Below the pieces are notes generated by a model that had not been told where the DNA came from, did not search any database, and saw only the letters and a program-made list of their open reading frames with translations. From assembly GCA_016919565.1 (NCBI GenBank), contig JACXTO010000009.1, positions 1 through 12,108 on the forward strand: a stretch of DNA of 12,108 nucleotides, written 5' to 3'. Position numbers and translations under genes: made by a program. Below, in pieces: positions 1-7,059 of this stretch. This DNA is from Methanomassiliicoccaceae archaeon. GTDB lineage: Archaea; Thermoplasmatota; Thermoplasmata; Methanomassiliicoccales; UBA472. Each line of letters starts with the position of its first letter. Within the stretch, counting starts at the first letter, position 1.

Positions 1-619
1 GTGCAGCTGCGGCCGCGTCCACCAGCATATCCCTCGCCTCCACCCTCCGATCCGCAGCCTCCTCGTAGAATATCCGCCGGAACATGCCATCGGACTTGCG
101 CAGCACGTTGGCCTTGTGCACGCAGGTGATCCGCCCGATCCGCTCGCGCTCGCAGATGTCCAGAGCATGGCGGCAGATGCGTCTGCTTGCCGTTTCACTT
201 ACCTTTCTCTCCAGGATAACAGTGCCTTCCCGCTCCCTCTCGATGCCGGTGTACATTCCCTCGGAATTCTCCCTCACCAAGGTCAGGTCGAGGTCCACCA
301 TGCCGATCTCCGGGATGATCCTCTTGGCTGGCCTCACGTTCGCATACAGCTCCAGATCGCAGCGGAGCCTCAGGATCGGGGAGCGGTACGACGGATCATC
401 CTCTGGGGAGGTTATCGCCCCGAAAATGCAGGCATCCGAATCGTGGATGGCCTCCATGGTGGCCTCGGGGAGATAGCTGCCAGTTCTCTTCTTGCATCCC
501 AGGCCCATCTCTGCCGGCACAAGTTCCAGGTCTGGGGCGGCGGACCTTAGGGCCCTGACGGCCTGAGGCACGACCTCGGCCCCGATGCCGTCCCCCTCGA
601 TGACAACGACGCGCTTCAA
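1..619 (-). CDS. Isocitrate/isopropylmalate dehydrogenase family protein (partial, C-terminus beyond the window)
   Basis: NAD(P)-dependent beta-decarboxylating dehydrogenase; candidates are 3-isopropylmalate (LeuB), homoisocitrate (AksF-like) or isocitrate dehydrogenase. About 206 codons are present of a usual 330-350. Seen from the N-terminus: VIEGDGIG (6-13), LRLRCDLELYANVRPAK (83-99) with the substrate-binding arginines, LVRENSEGMYTGIE (114-127) with catalytic Tyr123, HKANV with catalytic Lys169, and Asp201 in LVDA, which fits the metal-binding aspartate. The start is TTG at 619; its TTGA overlaps the stop of deoxyhypusine synthase, and GAGG lies 7 bases upstream, so translational coupling is likely. 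Ser80 sits where isocitrate dehydrogenases carry their conserved serine, but this does not fix the substrate and the specificity is left open. The missing C-terminus holds the cofactor-specificity residues. Confidence 0.9.
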   Translation of the reverse strand, partial: MKRVVVIEGDGIGAEVVPQAVRALRSAAPDLELVPAEMGLGCKKRTGSYLPEATMEAIHDSDACIFGAITSPEDDPSYRSPILRLRCDLELYANVRPAKRIIPEIGMVDLDLTLVRENSEGMYTGIEREREGTVILERKVSETASRRICRHALDICERERIGRITCVHKANVLRKSDGMFRRIFYEEAADRRVEARDMLVDAAAAA

Positions 620-1557
620 GTTCGACCCTCGAGGCGAGTGATCACGCTTGCCATTATCAGCGGCAGGGTGACCGTTGCATCCCCATCCACGGTGACCTGG
701 GCCGCGTCCTCCTTGACCTTGCCCCAGGACACTGCTTCCCTGACCTGGGCGCCGGACAGGGAGCCGTCGTATTCCAGTGCCGTTGTGAGATAGACAGCAA
801 AGTCCAGCCCGCCTCGGAACTGGTTCCACCATATGGTGTGGTGCTTGGATATCCCCCCACCGATGATGATCGCTCCGGTCGCCTTCGATTCGAACGTGAT
901 ATCCGACAGCCCCTGCTCGTCGCTGAAGAGGTCGATCATCAGGTCCCGGTGGGTCTGCCAGTACATCCACAGCTGACTTCCGAAAGAGCCGTCGGTGATC
1001 CCAGGGACGTAGATGGGGACCTTGTTGCGATGGCACCAGTAGAGCAACGAGGACTCGTCCTCGATGCGAGCGCCGACGGCATCGATCAGCTCGGCCGTGG
1101 AGATGGACTTCCTGTCCTTCAGGATCTCATAGAACATAGGGATCAGCTTCTTCTCCAAAACGATCCCGTAGGACGAGTCCGGCACCAGCACGTTGCCGAG
1201 GCGATTGACGCCTTCGTGGTGAAGCTTGGCATCGTCCATGTAGAAATCGCCATGATAATAAGATTTCCAGGTCCTTGCCAGGTCGTGGTCCAAGGTGCCG
1301 CAGGTAGTGATGATCACGTCAACCAGTTTGCGCTTCACCATCTCCACGATCACCCCTCTGGTGCCAGTGGCCATAATGCAGGCCGGGAACGAGAGGAACT
1401 TCGTGCAATCGCGCTTCTCCATGGTCTCGATGACGTCAACGGCGTCGGAGAGCTTGCGACCGGTGAACCCTCCGGACTCCTTCATCTGCCTGACCAACTG
1501 GTCCGCGGTCATTCCGCTTGCGATCTTGAGGTCGCGCACCGGTCTCCTTTTAGCCAT
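616..1557 (-). CDS. dys: Deoxyhypusine synthase
   Basis: Transfers the aminobutyl group of spermidine to a lysine of translation factor aIF5A in an NAD-dependent reaction, the first step of hypusine-type modification; cytosolic, homotetrameric in the family. Seen with numbering from this start: TCGTLDHDLAR (85-95), PGITDGSFG (185-193), the NAD/active-site segment GGGISKHH (233-240), a LDFAVYLTTALEYDGSLSGA-like stretch, and SWGKVKEDA with the lysine (K280) that aligns with the catalytic lysine of the human enzyme. Length of 313 aa is normal for archaea. ATG at 1557 is preferred because GGAG lies 8 bases upstream; an in-frame GTG at 1566 would add three residues but has no spaced ribosome site. 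The stop overlaps the downstream dehydrogenase start. Confidence 0.95.
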   Translation of the reverse strand: MAKRRPVRDLKIASGMTADQLVRQMKESGGFTGRKLSDAVDVIETMEKRDCTKFLSFPACIMATGTRGVIVEMVKRKLVDVIITTCGTLDHDLARTWKSYYHGDFYMDDAKLHHEGVNRLGNVLVPDSSYGIVLEKKLIPMFYEILKDRKSISTAELIDAVGARIEDESSLLYWCHRNKVPIYVPGITDGSFGSQLWMYWQTHRDLMIDLFSDEQGLSDITFESKATGAIIIGGGISKHHTIWWNQFRGGLDFAVYLTTALEYDGSLSGAQVREAVSWGKVKEDAAQVTVDGDATVTLPLIMASVITRLEGRT

Positions 1558-1600
1558 TATAACCACTCCATGGGACGGATGACCTCCAATGGTTCTCGCA

Positions 1601-1611
1601 ATTAATATATT
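1601..1611 (-). promoter_or_regulatory. TATA box for dys
   Basis: The minus strand reads an A/T-only ATATATTAAT block. Expected spacing puts transcription start near 1579, giving a leader of about 20 bases before ATG 1557. It is the only A/T-rich block upstream of the gene on this strand. Confidence 0.55.
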
Positions 1612-1693
1612 CCGAACGATGGTCGCGCGAAGCGAAAGCGGGTCAAGCTCGATCGGACTCGATTACCGAGGGCGATTGAATCTTGCCGTCGAG

Positions 1694-1701
1694 ATTAATA
1701 A
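1694..1701 (+). promoter_or_regulatory. TATA-like element for the MFS transporter gene
   Basis: An ATTAATAA-type block. A start about 23 bases downstream falls at 1722-1724, on the GTG at 1723, which suggests a leaderless transcript. It lies about 90 bases from the divergent dys TATA box, so the two genes share a short bidirectional promoter region (1558-1722) that holds no other gene. Confidence 0.45.
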
Positions 1702-1722
1702 TCTGGAATCCACTTGCGGGAT

Positions 1723-2907
1723 GTGGCCGATCTAAGGCGCTTGGCGATCTATTGCGGCGCGTTCATCGGGCCGCTGTCCGGGAACGCGGTCCTCTCATTG
1801 GTGCCCGTCCTTAAGGAATCGTTCAACAGCTCGGCCCCCGATGTCATCATCTCCGTCAGCTTCTTCATGCTGCCGTTCGCGTTCTTCATGCTCTTCACAG
1901 GCTCGATCTCGGACGTATTGGGAAGGAAATTCGTGCTGTCGGTTGGCTTCATTGTCTATGCCCTGGGCGGTATCGGTTCCGGCCTTTCTCCGAATCTCGA
2001 ATCGTTCTATCTCTTCCGCTTCGTTCAGGGCTTTGGGTTTGCCTTCGTGCAGCCGACCCTCATCGCCATGCTCGGGGACATCGTTCCAACCAGGGAGGTG
2101 GGACGGGCAATGGGGATCTTCGGTGCCGCCTCGACGGCCGGGATCGCGCTCGGGCCGTTCGTTGCCGGATACATCTCACTTGTCGATTGGAGGCTTACCT
2201 TCTTCTTGGTCTCGTTCCTGGCATTCCTGATCTACATCATGTTCCTGATCGCCTTCAGGAAAGTCAGGGAAAGGAAGCTGCCTGGTGGGTTCAGAGCCTT
2301 CAGCACGGCACTGATCGGAGGATTCCGCCATCGGTCCGTAATCTATCTTTCTCTTGCGGGACTGCTGACGTTCCTATGCTACGGGGGCACCCTCTCCTTC
2401 ATTTCCGACACGCTCTCGCTGCCGCCTCTATCGTTCAGCCCCGAGGACATCGGGGTTATCATGGCGGGCGCGGGAATGGCGGGAATGTTCATCGCGCCGA
2501 TGGGAGGGGCGATGGTGGACCGACTAGGAAGGCTTCAGACCGCGGGCGTCGGGATCGGCGTGATGATGGTCGGCTTCCTTTGCTTCATCCAATCTGGCTC
2601 GTTCCTGTCCTACCTCGGCTCGATGGCCGTGCTCGGAGCAGGTGTCTCCGTCGTCTGGTCCGCCTTGCTCACGTTGTCGGTTGAAGTGGTGCCCGAGCGC
2701 AAGGGCACCGTCTCTTCGATATTCAACAGCGCCCGCTACTTCGGGTATTCAATGGCGCCAGTGATCTTCACCCCGGTATATCTGGCATTCTCCATCGACG
2801 CCATCCATCTGATGGGGATGGCGATAGCGGTGGTGGCGCTGGGGGCAACATATCTTGCCGTGAGGAGTTCGAAGTTCAAAGGGGCTTGGCGTCCCAATGC
2901 TCCATGA
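1723..2907 (+). CDS. Major facilitator superfamily transporter, drug:H+ antiporter type
   Basis: Inner-membrane proton-driven exporter of the MFS; substrate unknown. About 394 aa with twelve hydrophobic segments. Motif A is seen in the loop after TM2 (GSISDVLGRKFVL; ends near residue 70), a second copy appears at the start of the C-terminal half (GGAMVDRLGRLQ), and GIALGPFVAGY near TM5 matches motif C of the drug-antiporter branch. The start is uncertain: GTG 1723 fits the TATA spacing for a leaderless message, while an in-frame TTG at 1714 adds three residues; neither has a clear Shine-Dalgarno sequence. The 3' end overlaps the convergent Tmk-like gene by 32 bases. Substrate cannot be read from the sequence. 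Confidence 0.88.
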   Translation: MADLRRLAIYCGAFIGPLSGNAVLSLVPVLKESFNSSAPDVIISVSFFMLPFAFFMLFTGSISDVLGRKFVLSVGFIVYALGGIGSGLSPNLESFYLFRFVQGFGFAFVQPTLIAMLGDIVPTREVGRAMGIFGAASTAGIALGPFVAGYISLVDWRLTFFLVSFLAFLIYIMFLIAFRKVRERKLPGGFRAFSTALIGGFRHRSVIYLSLAGLLTFLCYGGTLSFISDTLSLPPLSFSPEDIGVIMAGAGMAGMFIAPMGGAMVDRLGRLQTAGVGIGVMMVGFLCFIQSGSFLSYLGSMAVLGAGVSVVWSALLTLSVEVVPERKGTVSSIFNSARYFGYSMAPVIFTPVYLAFSIDAIHLMGMAIAVVALGATYLAVRSSKFKGAWRPNAP

Positions 2908-3460
2908 TCTCGTTCAGCTTCGGCGGGGCATCGACCGAGTCCTCATTGTTCTCGATCACCGTCCATCCTCGGCCGGCCAGCTTCAGGACCTTCTGCCTTA
3001 TCCTGCGCAGGCTTTCGATGTCCTCGAACATCTCCTTGGCCTCGTTCCTCTGCTCGATCCGCCTGCACGCGACCGCAGGATCGATATCGACCAGCAGCAG
3101 CCGTTCCGGGACGGGAAGCAGCTTTGCGAAAAAATCGTAGCCTAGATGGATGTATCTTTCCGGCAGATAGGCCGTGGCCATCAGGTAGCGGACGTAGATG
3201 ACGGTGTCGTAGCGCCTGCCGTCCCCGCGCAGAAAGCGCAACGATGAGAGAACGTCGCATATGAAGAAGACCGAGGCCACAAAGCGCAGCATTTTACCCT
3301 TGCCCTGAAGGGTCTTTCTGGTGAGAGCGCCCAGGAACCTGTCCGATGGATGAATGCGGACCAGAACCTTCTCGCCCCTGGCCTCATAATGCTCCCTGAT
3401 CCAGCGGGCATAGGTCGATTTTCCCGAGCCGTCGATGCCGTCGATCACTATCCAGCGCAT
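2876..3460 (-). CDS. Thymidylate-kinase-like P-loop nucleoside/nucleotide kinase
   Basis: A small P-loop kinase of the thymidylate kinase (Tmk) fold, 194 aa, near the family's usual length. Seen: beta-strand plus P-loop WIVIDGIDGSGKST with GIDGSGKST at 8-16, HPSDR at 37-41, and a lid-like RIEQRNEAKEMFE at 134-146. The canonical DR[YF] motif that contacts dTMP in Tmk reads YVRY (89-92), so the aspartate is replaced by valine; this weakens a plain dTMP kinase call. ATG 3460 starts directly at the fold; an in-frame GTG at 3466 overlaps the upstream stop as GTGA and is possible. The upstream membrane prenol kinase-like gene is only 2 bases away, so the two are very likely cotranscribed. It could phosphorylate dTMP or another phosphorylated substrate. 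Confidence 0.8.
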   Translation of the reverse strand: MRWIVIDGIDGSGKSTYARWIREHYEARGEKVLVRIHPSDRFLGALTRKTLQGKGKMLRFVASVFFICDVLSSLRFLRGDGRRYDTVIYVRYLMATAYLPERYIHLGYDFFAKLLPVPERLLLVDIDPAVACRRIEQRNEAKEMFEDIESLRRIRQKVLKLAGRGWTVIENNEDSVDAPPKLNEIMEHWDAKPL

Positions 3461-3462
3461 CG

Positions 3463-4197
3463 TCACCCCATCCCAACCAGAAGCAGAACGCCTGCCACGC
3501 ACATCGGGATCACCAGGTTGTCGATTGCGCCAGGCGTTATCAGCTCAACGACCGCAACGATGCACCCTAAGACTAATGACATCAGCAGGGCCGTGCCCAA
3601 TAGGACCTCCGGGGTGAAGAGCAGTCCCATGGCCGATAGGTTCTGGTAGAAGAGGATCACCGCCAAGGAGCCGACGGTCGTCTCTAGGAATACCGCCAAC
3701 GTGCCTTCTAGCGTCTTGTTCCCGAGGATGCGATGCTTTCCGAACCGCTTTCCGATGAGGCCCCCCATGCCGTCGCCGTAGGCCATGGCCACGATCGCAA
3801 TGGACGCAATCATGCGATGGTCGAAGAGGAGGAAGGCCAATAATGTCCAGGAGATCGCGTAGTAGACCAGGCCGTAATCATGCCCTTCCCCCGTGGCGGT
3901 GCCGATGAACGACTGCTTCAGTCTCTTGATGGACGAATGCGGTGAGGCGAGGAGAAGCAATGGGATGAATGGCGCGGCGGCCAGGAATGCCATCACGTAC
4001 GAGGAGTCGAACACCCACCAGATGAAGACGATGTTGCCGACCATCATATGGATGAACTTGCGATGCATCTTGGCGTTCCGGATCGCCCTCCATTTGGCGG
4101 CGAGCAGTATCACCACGCCTACATAGATGTAGACGCCAGCCAACCCCACCAGGTCCCCCTCGGTGAACATGAGTCGCCGTAGGAACGGGGTCTGCAT
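3463..4197 (-). CDS. SEC59/phytol kinase-like integral membrane CTP-dependent prenol kinase family protein
   Basis: A polytopic membrane protein of 244 aa in the dolichol kinase / phytol kinase / CTP-transferase superfamily, whose members phosphorylate a lipid alcohol using CTP or make CDP-activated lipids. Seen: an N-terminal membrane segment, RKFIH (46-50), the conserved AYGDGMGGLIGKRFGKHR (139-156), NKTLEG (160-165), and ELITPGAIDNLVIP (218-231). This set is the family signature (GD..G..GK..GK, KT.EG, E....DN..IP). The likely substrate in an archaeon is an isoprenoid alcohol such as geranylgeraniol or dolichol, but this is inference. No Shine-Dalgarno sequence is clear at ATG 4197; an ATG at 4170 (residue 10) is an alternative. 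It precedes and almost abuts the Tmk-like gene. Confidence 0.82.
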   Translation of the reverse strand: MQTPFLRRLMFTEGDLVGLAGVYIYVGVVILLAAKWRAIRNAKMHRKFIHMMVGNIVFIWWVFDSSYVMAFLAAAPFIPLLLLASPHSSIKRLKQSFIGTATGEGHDYGLVYYAISWTLLAFLLFDHRMIASIAIVAMAYGDGMGGLIGKRFGKHRILGNKTLEGTLAVFLETTVGSLAVILFYQNLSAMGLLFTPEVLLGTALLMSLVLGCIVAVVELITPGAIDNLVIPMCVAGVLLLVGMG

Positions 4198-4269
4198 ATT
4201 ACAATCTTTTCAGTCGGAAGGATCAAAATCCTTACAAGCGGAGATGCCCGACCTTCCAAATCGAATCTG

Positions 4270-4296
4270 GACCGGTATCATTTGAGATAGCCGGTC
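4270..4296. repeat. Operator-like inverted repeat upstream of the KaiC pair
   Basis: GACCGG (4270-4275) then TATC, a 6-base spacer, GATA, one unpaired G and CCGGTC (4291-4296): ten complementary base pairs with one bulge. TCGAAT occurs at 4261-4266 and again at 4295-4300. The element ends a few bases before the TATTATAA box, where a regulator would meet TFB/TBP. It lies in the 152-base divergent gap between the prenol kinase and KaiC-like genes. No regulator gene is adjacent. Confidence 0.45.
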
Positions 4297-4302
4297 GAAT
4301 AG

Positions 4303-4310
4303 TATTATAA
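4303..4310 (+). promoter_or_regulatory. TATA box for the KaiC-like gene pair
   Basis: TATTATAA. Expected start of transcription is near 4333, which lies downstream of the ATG at 4320 and therefore favours ATG 4350 as the translation start of the first gene. Confidence 0.55.
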
Positions 4311-4349
4311 GCGGACGACATGGTTTTTCCTCGACCTGGAAATGTGGAA

Positions 4350-5012
4350 ATGAACACTAAGGACGAAAGGCAGATGCTGGATATTCTTGATGCCTTCGAT
4401 AAGCGAGGTTTCAAAGGTGCCATACTATTCGATGTGCCTGCTACGCAATTCGTTCGCGCCAATCTCATGATGCTGCGCGGGCTCTCGCAGGAACGGGGGC
4501 TACCTGGCATCTTCATATCCGTTGACAGGCCGCACCAGTACATGGTCCATCTTCTCTCCATGCACCAGATCAAGGCCGAGAGCCTAATATTCATAGATGC
4601 GATCAGCCGATTCTCGGCCGACTTCAAGGTGGCCAACGCCAACGTCGGTTTCATCGACGGTCCGTTCCGTATCGACCGGCTGCCGATGGCCATGAACGAA
4701 TGGATCAAGGGCTGCAATGACCAATCGTTGAACCTCGGCAACCGCGGCTTTGCGATAATCGACAATCTGTCCGCACTGCTGACATATAACAGCTTCACTT
4801 CGGTTCAATTATTTCTTCAGAATTTCATCCAGACGTTGCATTCGTCCGAAAAGATGATTGCGCCGCTGATGATAGATAGCGAGAAGTCGGGCCTGCTGTA
4901 CGAGACCGCTCGGTCGATGTGCAGCGTGGAGGTAAGGATGAAGGACATTTTGTCCGACCCGTCTCTGGATGCAGAAGCTAAAGTCGTAGAAATCAACTGT
5001 GCAAAGGGGTAG
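4350..5012 (+). CDS. KaiC/RecA-like protein with a degenerate P-loop, function unknown
   Basis: About 220 aa, resembling one RecA/KaiC domain but without an intact Walker A. Counting from an upstream ATG at 4320 (ten residues longer), the strand-loop that should hold the P-loop reads AILFDVPATQFVRAN (34-48) with no GxxGxGKT; the following FISVDRPHQYM resembles the KaiC strand with a conserved acidic residue; RGFAIIDNLSALL (142-154) resembles Walker B with an aspartate. It probably does not hydrolyse ATP and may act as a partner or scaffold. It ends 3 bases before an intact KaiC-domain gene, so the two likely form one operon and perhaps one complex. ATG 4350 is chosen because the TATA box at 4303 leaves no room for ATG 4320 in the transcript. 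No closer family is recognised. Confidence 0.72.
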   Translation: MNTKDERQMLDILDAFDKRGFKGAILFDVPATQFVRANLMMLRGLSQERGLPGIFISVDRPHQYMVHLLSMHQIKAESLIFIDAISRFSADFKVANANVGFIDGPFRIDRLPMAMNEWIKGCNDQSLNLGNRGFAIIDNLSALLTYNSFTSVQLFLQNFIQTLHSSEKMIAPLMIDSEKSGLLYETARSMCSVEVRMKDILSDPSLDAEAKVVEINCAKG

Positions 5013-5015
5013 GAA

Positions 5016-5729
5016 ATGACAGAACGCAAGTTCGAGGAACGCCAAAAACGGGACGGGCTGGTAAGACTCCAGACCGGGATCCCCGGATTGGACGAGATGA
5101 TCGAGGGCGGATTTCCATTCCCTTCAGTGGTATTACTCTCTGGCAGCGCCGGAACCGGCAAGACGACATTTTGCCTGAAGTACCTGTGCGAAGGAGCCAA
5201 GAAGGGGGAGCAGGGGCTATACTTCACCACGCTCTCGGAGCCGACCCAATGGATGCTCCGGTATGCTTCCCAGTTCGATTTCATCAACAAGGACTATTTC
5301 GGCGACCAGATCCGCTATATGGACCTGGGGAACATGATGCGGGAGATGGACGCCAATCAGCTGCTCGCTGCCATGGAGGAGAAGATCGCGGAGGTGATGC
5401 CGCAGCGCATCGTCATCGACCCGATAACGGTCGTGGGCGGAATGCTGAAGGGTGACTACCGTCTCTTCCTGTTCGACCTGTTCAACCGCCTCAAGAACTG
5501 GAACGCGACCACCTTGGTGACCGGCGAGGTCAGTCCGGGCGAGCTATATCCAGCCGAGGTCTCCTACGCCGTGGACGGGATAATCCTGGTCATGCTTTCC
5601 GAGGAGGCAGGGGCGAGGCGCAAGTATCTCGAGGTGCTCAAGATGCGAGGTACCAATCACCAGACCGGGAAGCAGTCCATCGACATCTCCCGGAGCGAAG
5701 GCATCGTCGTGCTCAAAGCCCGTTTCTGA
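5016..5729 (+). CDS. KaiC-domain RecA-superfamily ATPase (single domain)
   Basis: Cytosolic ATPase of the archaeal KaiC-like family, implicated generally in signal transduction; partner and output unknown. 237 aa, one domain instead of the two of cyanobacterial KaiC. Seen: LQTGIPGLDEMIEGGFP (18-34), Walker A GSAGTGKTT (43-51), YFTTLSEPTQ (69-77) with the acidic residue at the catalytic-glutamate region, Walker B RIVID (131-135), TGEV and VSYAVDGIILV, then RRKYLEVLKMRGTNH (201-215), the KaiC C-terminal signature. ATG 5016 has AGG/GGGG upstream and follows the degenerate partner's stop by 3 bases. The last 17 bases overlap the convergent MgtC-like gene. ArlH of the archaellum is a relative, but no archaellum genes are nearby. 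Confidence 0.87.
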   Translation: MTERKFEERQKRDGLVRLQTGIPGLDEMIEGGFPFPSVVLLSGSAGTGKTTFCLKYLCEGAKKGEQGLYFTTLSEPTQWMLRYASQFDFINKDYFGDQIRYMDLGNMMREMDANQLLAAMEEKIAEVMPQRIVIDPITVVGGMLKGDYRLFLFDLFNRLKNWNATTLVTGEVSPGELYPAEVSYAVDGIILVMLSEEAGARRKYLEVLKMRGTNHQTGKQSIDISRSEGIVVLKARF

Positions 5730-7026
5730 TCAGGATCAGGGCGACACCCATGGCAAATGCGGCGACGGCCATTGCCAACGTGGGAACGAGGATGCGCTTG
5801 GATACATCCTTGGAGATGTACCAGGAGAAGGCAAGCTTATTGAGGGCAGCGATGGCGGTCGCGAAGAGCGCCGTCTCGGCAGCGACCCATGGGGACACGC
5901 TCCCAACGAACGCTAGCGTCGAAGCCGATGCCACTACTGCCGCCGAAGATATCAGCCCGCCCAACGCTGCCAGGTAGAAATACTCAGATCCGACGGTGTT
6001 GACGAGGACCAGGTTGAGCGCCGAAATGGCGATGAAGACCGCGCCGAACTTGAAGGCAGGTCCTAGCGCGAACGGATTGCGGAACTCCAATTTCACCGGG
6101 CTTTTAACAGGAGCTTTGAACAGCATCCCTAGCAACAAACCCAAGCCGAATAGCGCCAAGAAGGGGATGGCCAGAATCCCCGCAGTGGCCAGCGAAGGGT
6201 CTGCAACGAACGAAACGGCCAGGTCTCGTAGGAACATCGTGGCTATGGCAAGGACTATTCCGGACGTGACAGCTCCGACGAGCTCGGGCCTCTGCTTCGC
6301 TAGGTTGGACAGCGAAACGGTCGTCGCCTCGGAGTTGACCAGACCTCCCAACAATCCGGAGAAATACAATCCCTTGTTGACACCGCGGAACCTTATCAAA
6401 AGGAAAGAGATGAAAGATATGGACGAGACGAAGATCACGATCAAGAACAGGTTGCTGATATCCAGAGCTTGACCGTGATTCATGATGTCCAAGGGCGCGG
6501 TGAAGCTCAGCTGCAACGTGAGAGGATATATGATGAAGGCGACCGCGATGAACTGCAACGCTGAGATGATCTCATGATCGTCGAGCACTTCGGCGAAAGC
6601 GTGAAGCCTCTTTCGAGATACCAACAAGGTCGTCAGCATCACCGAGACGACGACCGCCTCGATGGCCAGGCCGTAGCCCACCATGACGCCGTTGATATAC
6701 GTGAGGATGAGAGCGAACGGGGTGGTGAGGCCCGGGACGCCCATCTGATAGCGCATGTACAGCAATCCCATTGCCATGGCAGCGACGATAGCAAACCCGA
6801 TCAGGACCAAGACCGGCATGACCGATGAGCCTGGGCTCAGCCAGAGCTCCCCTTCATTCTTTCCCAAATAGGCAAGGATAAAGCCGAGGACCGAAACCAA
6901 CGGAAAGGTCCTGATGCCTGCGATCACAACATCGTTACCACGGTGGTGCTCTCGCTCCAGTCCAACCAAGGCGCCGACGCCGAAAGCGAGGATGAGATAA
7001 TAGATGAAATCTATGCTGTTGATCAC
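5713..7026 (-). CDS. MgtC/DUF4010 family integral membrane protein
   Basis: Polytopic membrane protein of about 437 aa; the N-terminal MgtC domain is linked to Mg2+ stress and membrane ATP-synthase interaction in bacteria, but the archaeal role of the longer MgtC-DUF4010 form is unknown. Seen: LAFGVGALVGLEREHH, the MgtC hallmark near the N-terminus, followed by GIRTFPLVSVLG; the C-terminal half is a second multi-helix unit with LLGGLVNSEATTVSL and LGGLISSAAVVASAS, as in DUF4010. GTG 7026 is preferred to ATG 7074: a TATA-like CTATTTTTA at 7051-7059 puts transcription start near 7028, and the 16 residues lost are not family-like. It overlaps the KaiC gene by 17 bases at the 3' end and diverges from the pyrophosphatase gene. 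Confidence 0.85.
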   Translation of the reverse strand: MINSIDFIYYLILAFGVGALVGLEREHHRGNDVVIAGIRTFPLVSVLGFILAYLGKNEGELWLSPGSSVMPVLVLIGFAIVAAMAMGLLYMRYQMGVPGLTTPFALILTYINGVMVGYGLAIEAVVVSVMLTTLLVSRKRLHAFAEVLDDHEIISALQFIAVAFIIYPLTLQLSFTAPLDIMNHGQALDISNLFLIVIFVSSISFISFLLIRFRGVNKGLYFSGLLGGLVNSEATTVSLSNLAKQRPELVGAVTSGIVLAIATMFLRDLAVSFVADPSLATAGILAIPFLALFGLGLLLGMLFKAPVKSPVKLEFRNPFALGPAFKFGAVFIAISALNLVLVNTVGSEYFYLAALGGLISSAAVVASASTLAFVGSVSPWVAAETALFATAIAALNKLAFSWYISKDVSKRILVPTLAMAVAAFAMGVALILIRNGL

Positions 7027-7050
7027 GGGATGTCGTATTCCACGTGGGAC

Positions 7051-7059
7051 TAAAAATAG
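7051..7059 (-). promoter_or_regulatory. TATA-like box for the MgtC/DUF4010 gene
   Basis: The minus strand reads CTATTTTTA. The predicted start falls within a few bases of GTG 7026, which implies a leaderless transcript. The element lies inside the longer alternative reading frame, which further argues against ATG 7074. Confidence 0.45.

Noticed and set aside
84..550. Two overlapping plus-strand open frames (130 and 144 codons)
   Set aside because: They lie antisense to the isocitrate/isopropylmalate dehydrogenase gene, whose minus-strand translation shows ordered catalytic motifs; the plus-strand products show no recognisable domain.
838..1605. 255-codon plus-strand open frame
   Set aside because: Complete antisense shadow of deoxyhypusine synthase; its composition reflects the codon pattern of the opposite strand and no family is seen.
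4232..4798. 188-codon minus-strand open frame
   Set aside because: Antisense to the KaiC-like gene and its promoter; it has no ribosome site or domain, while the plus frame has a TATA box and is coupled to the next gene.
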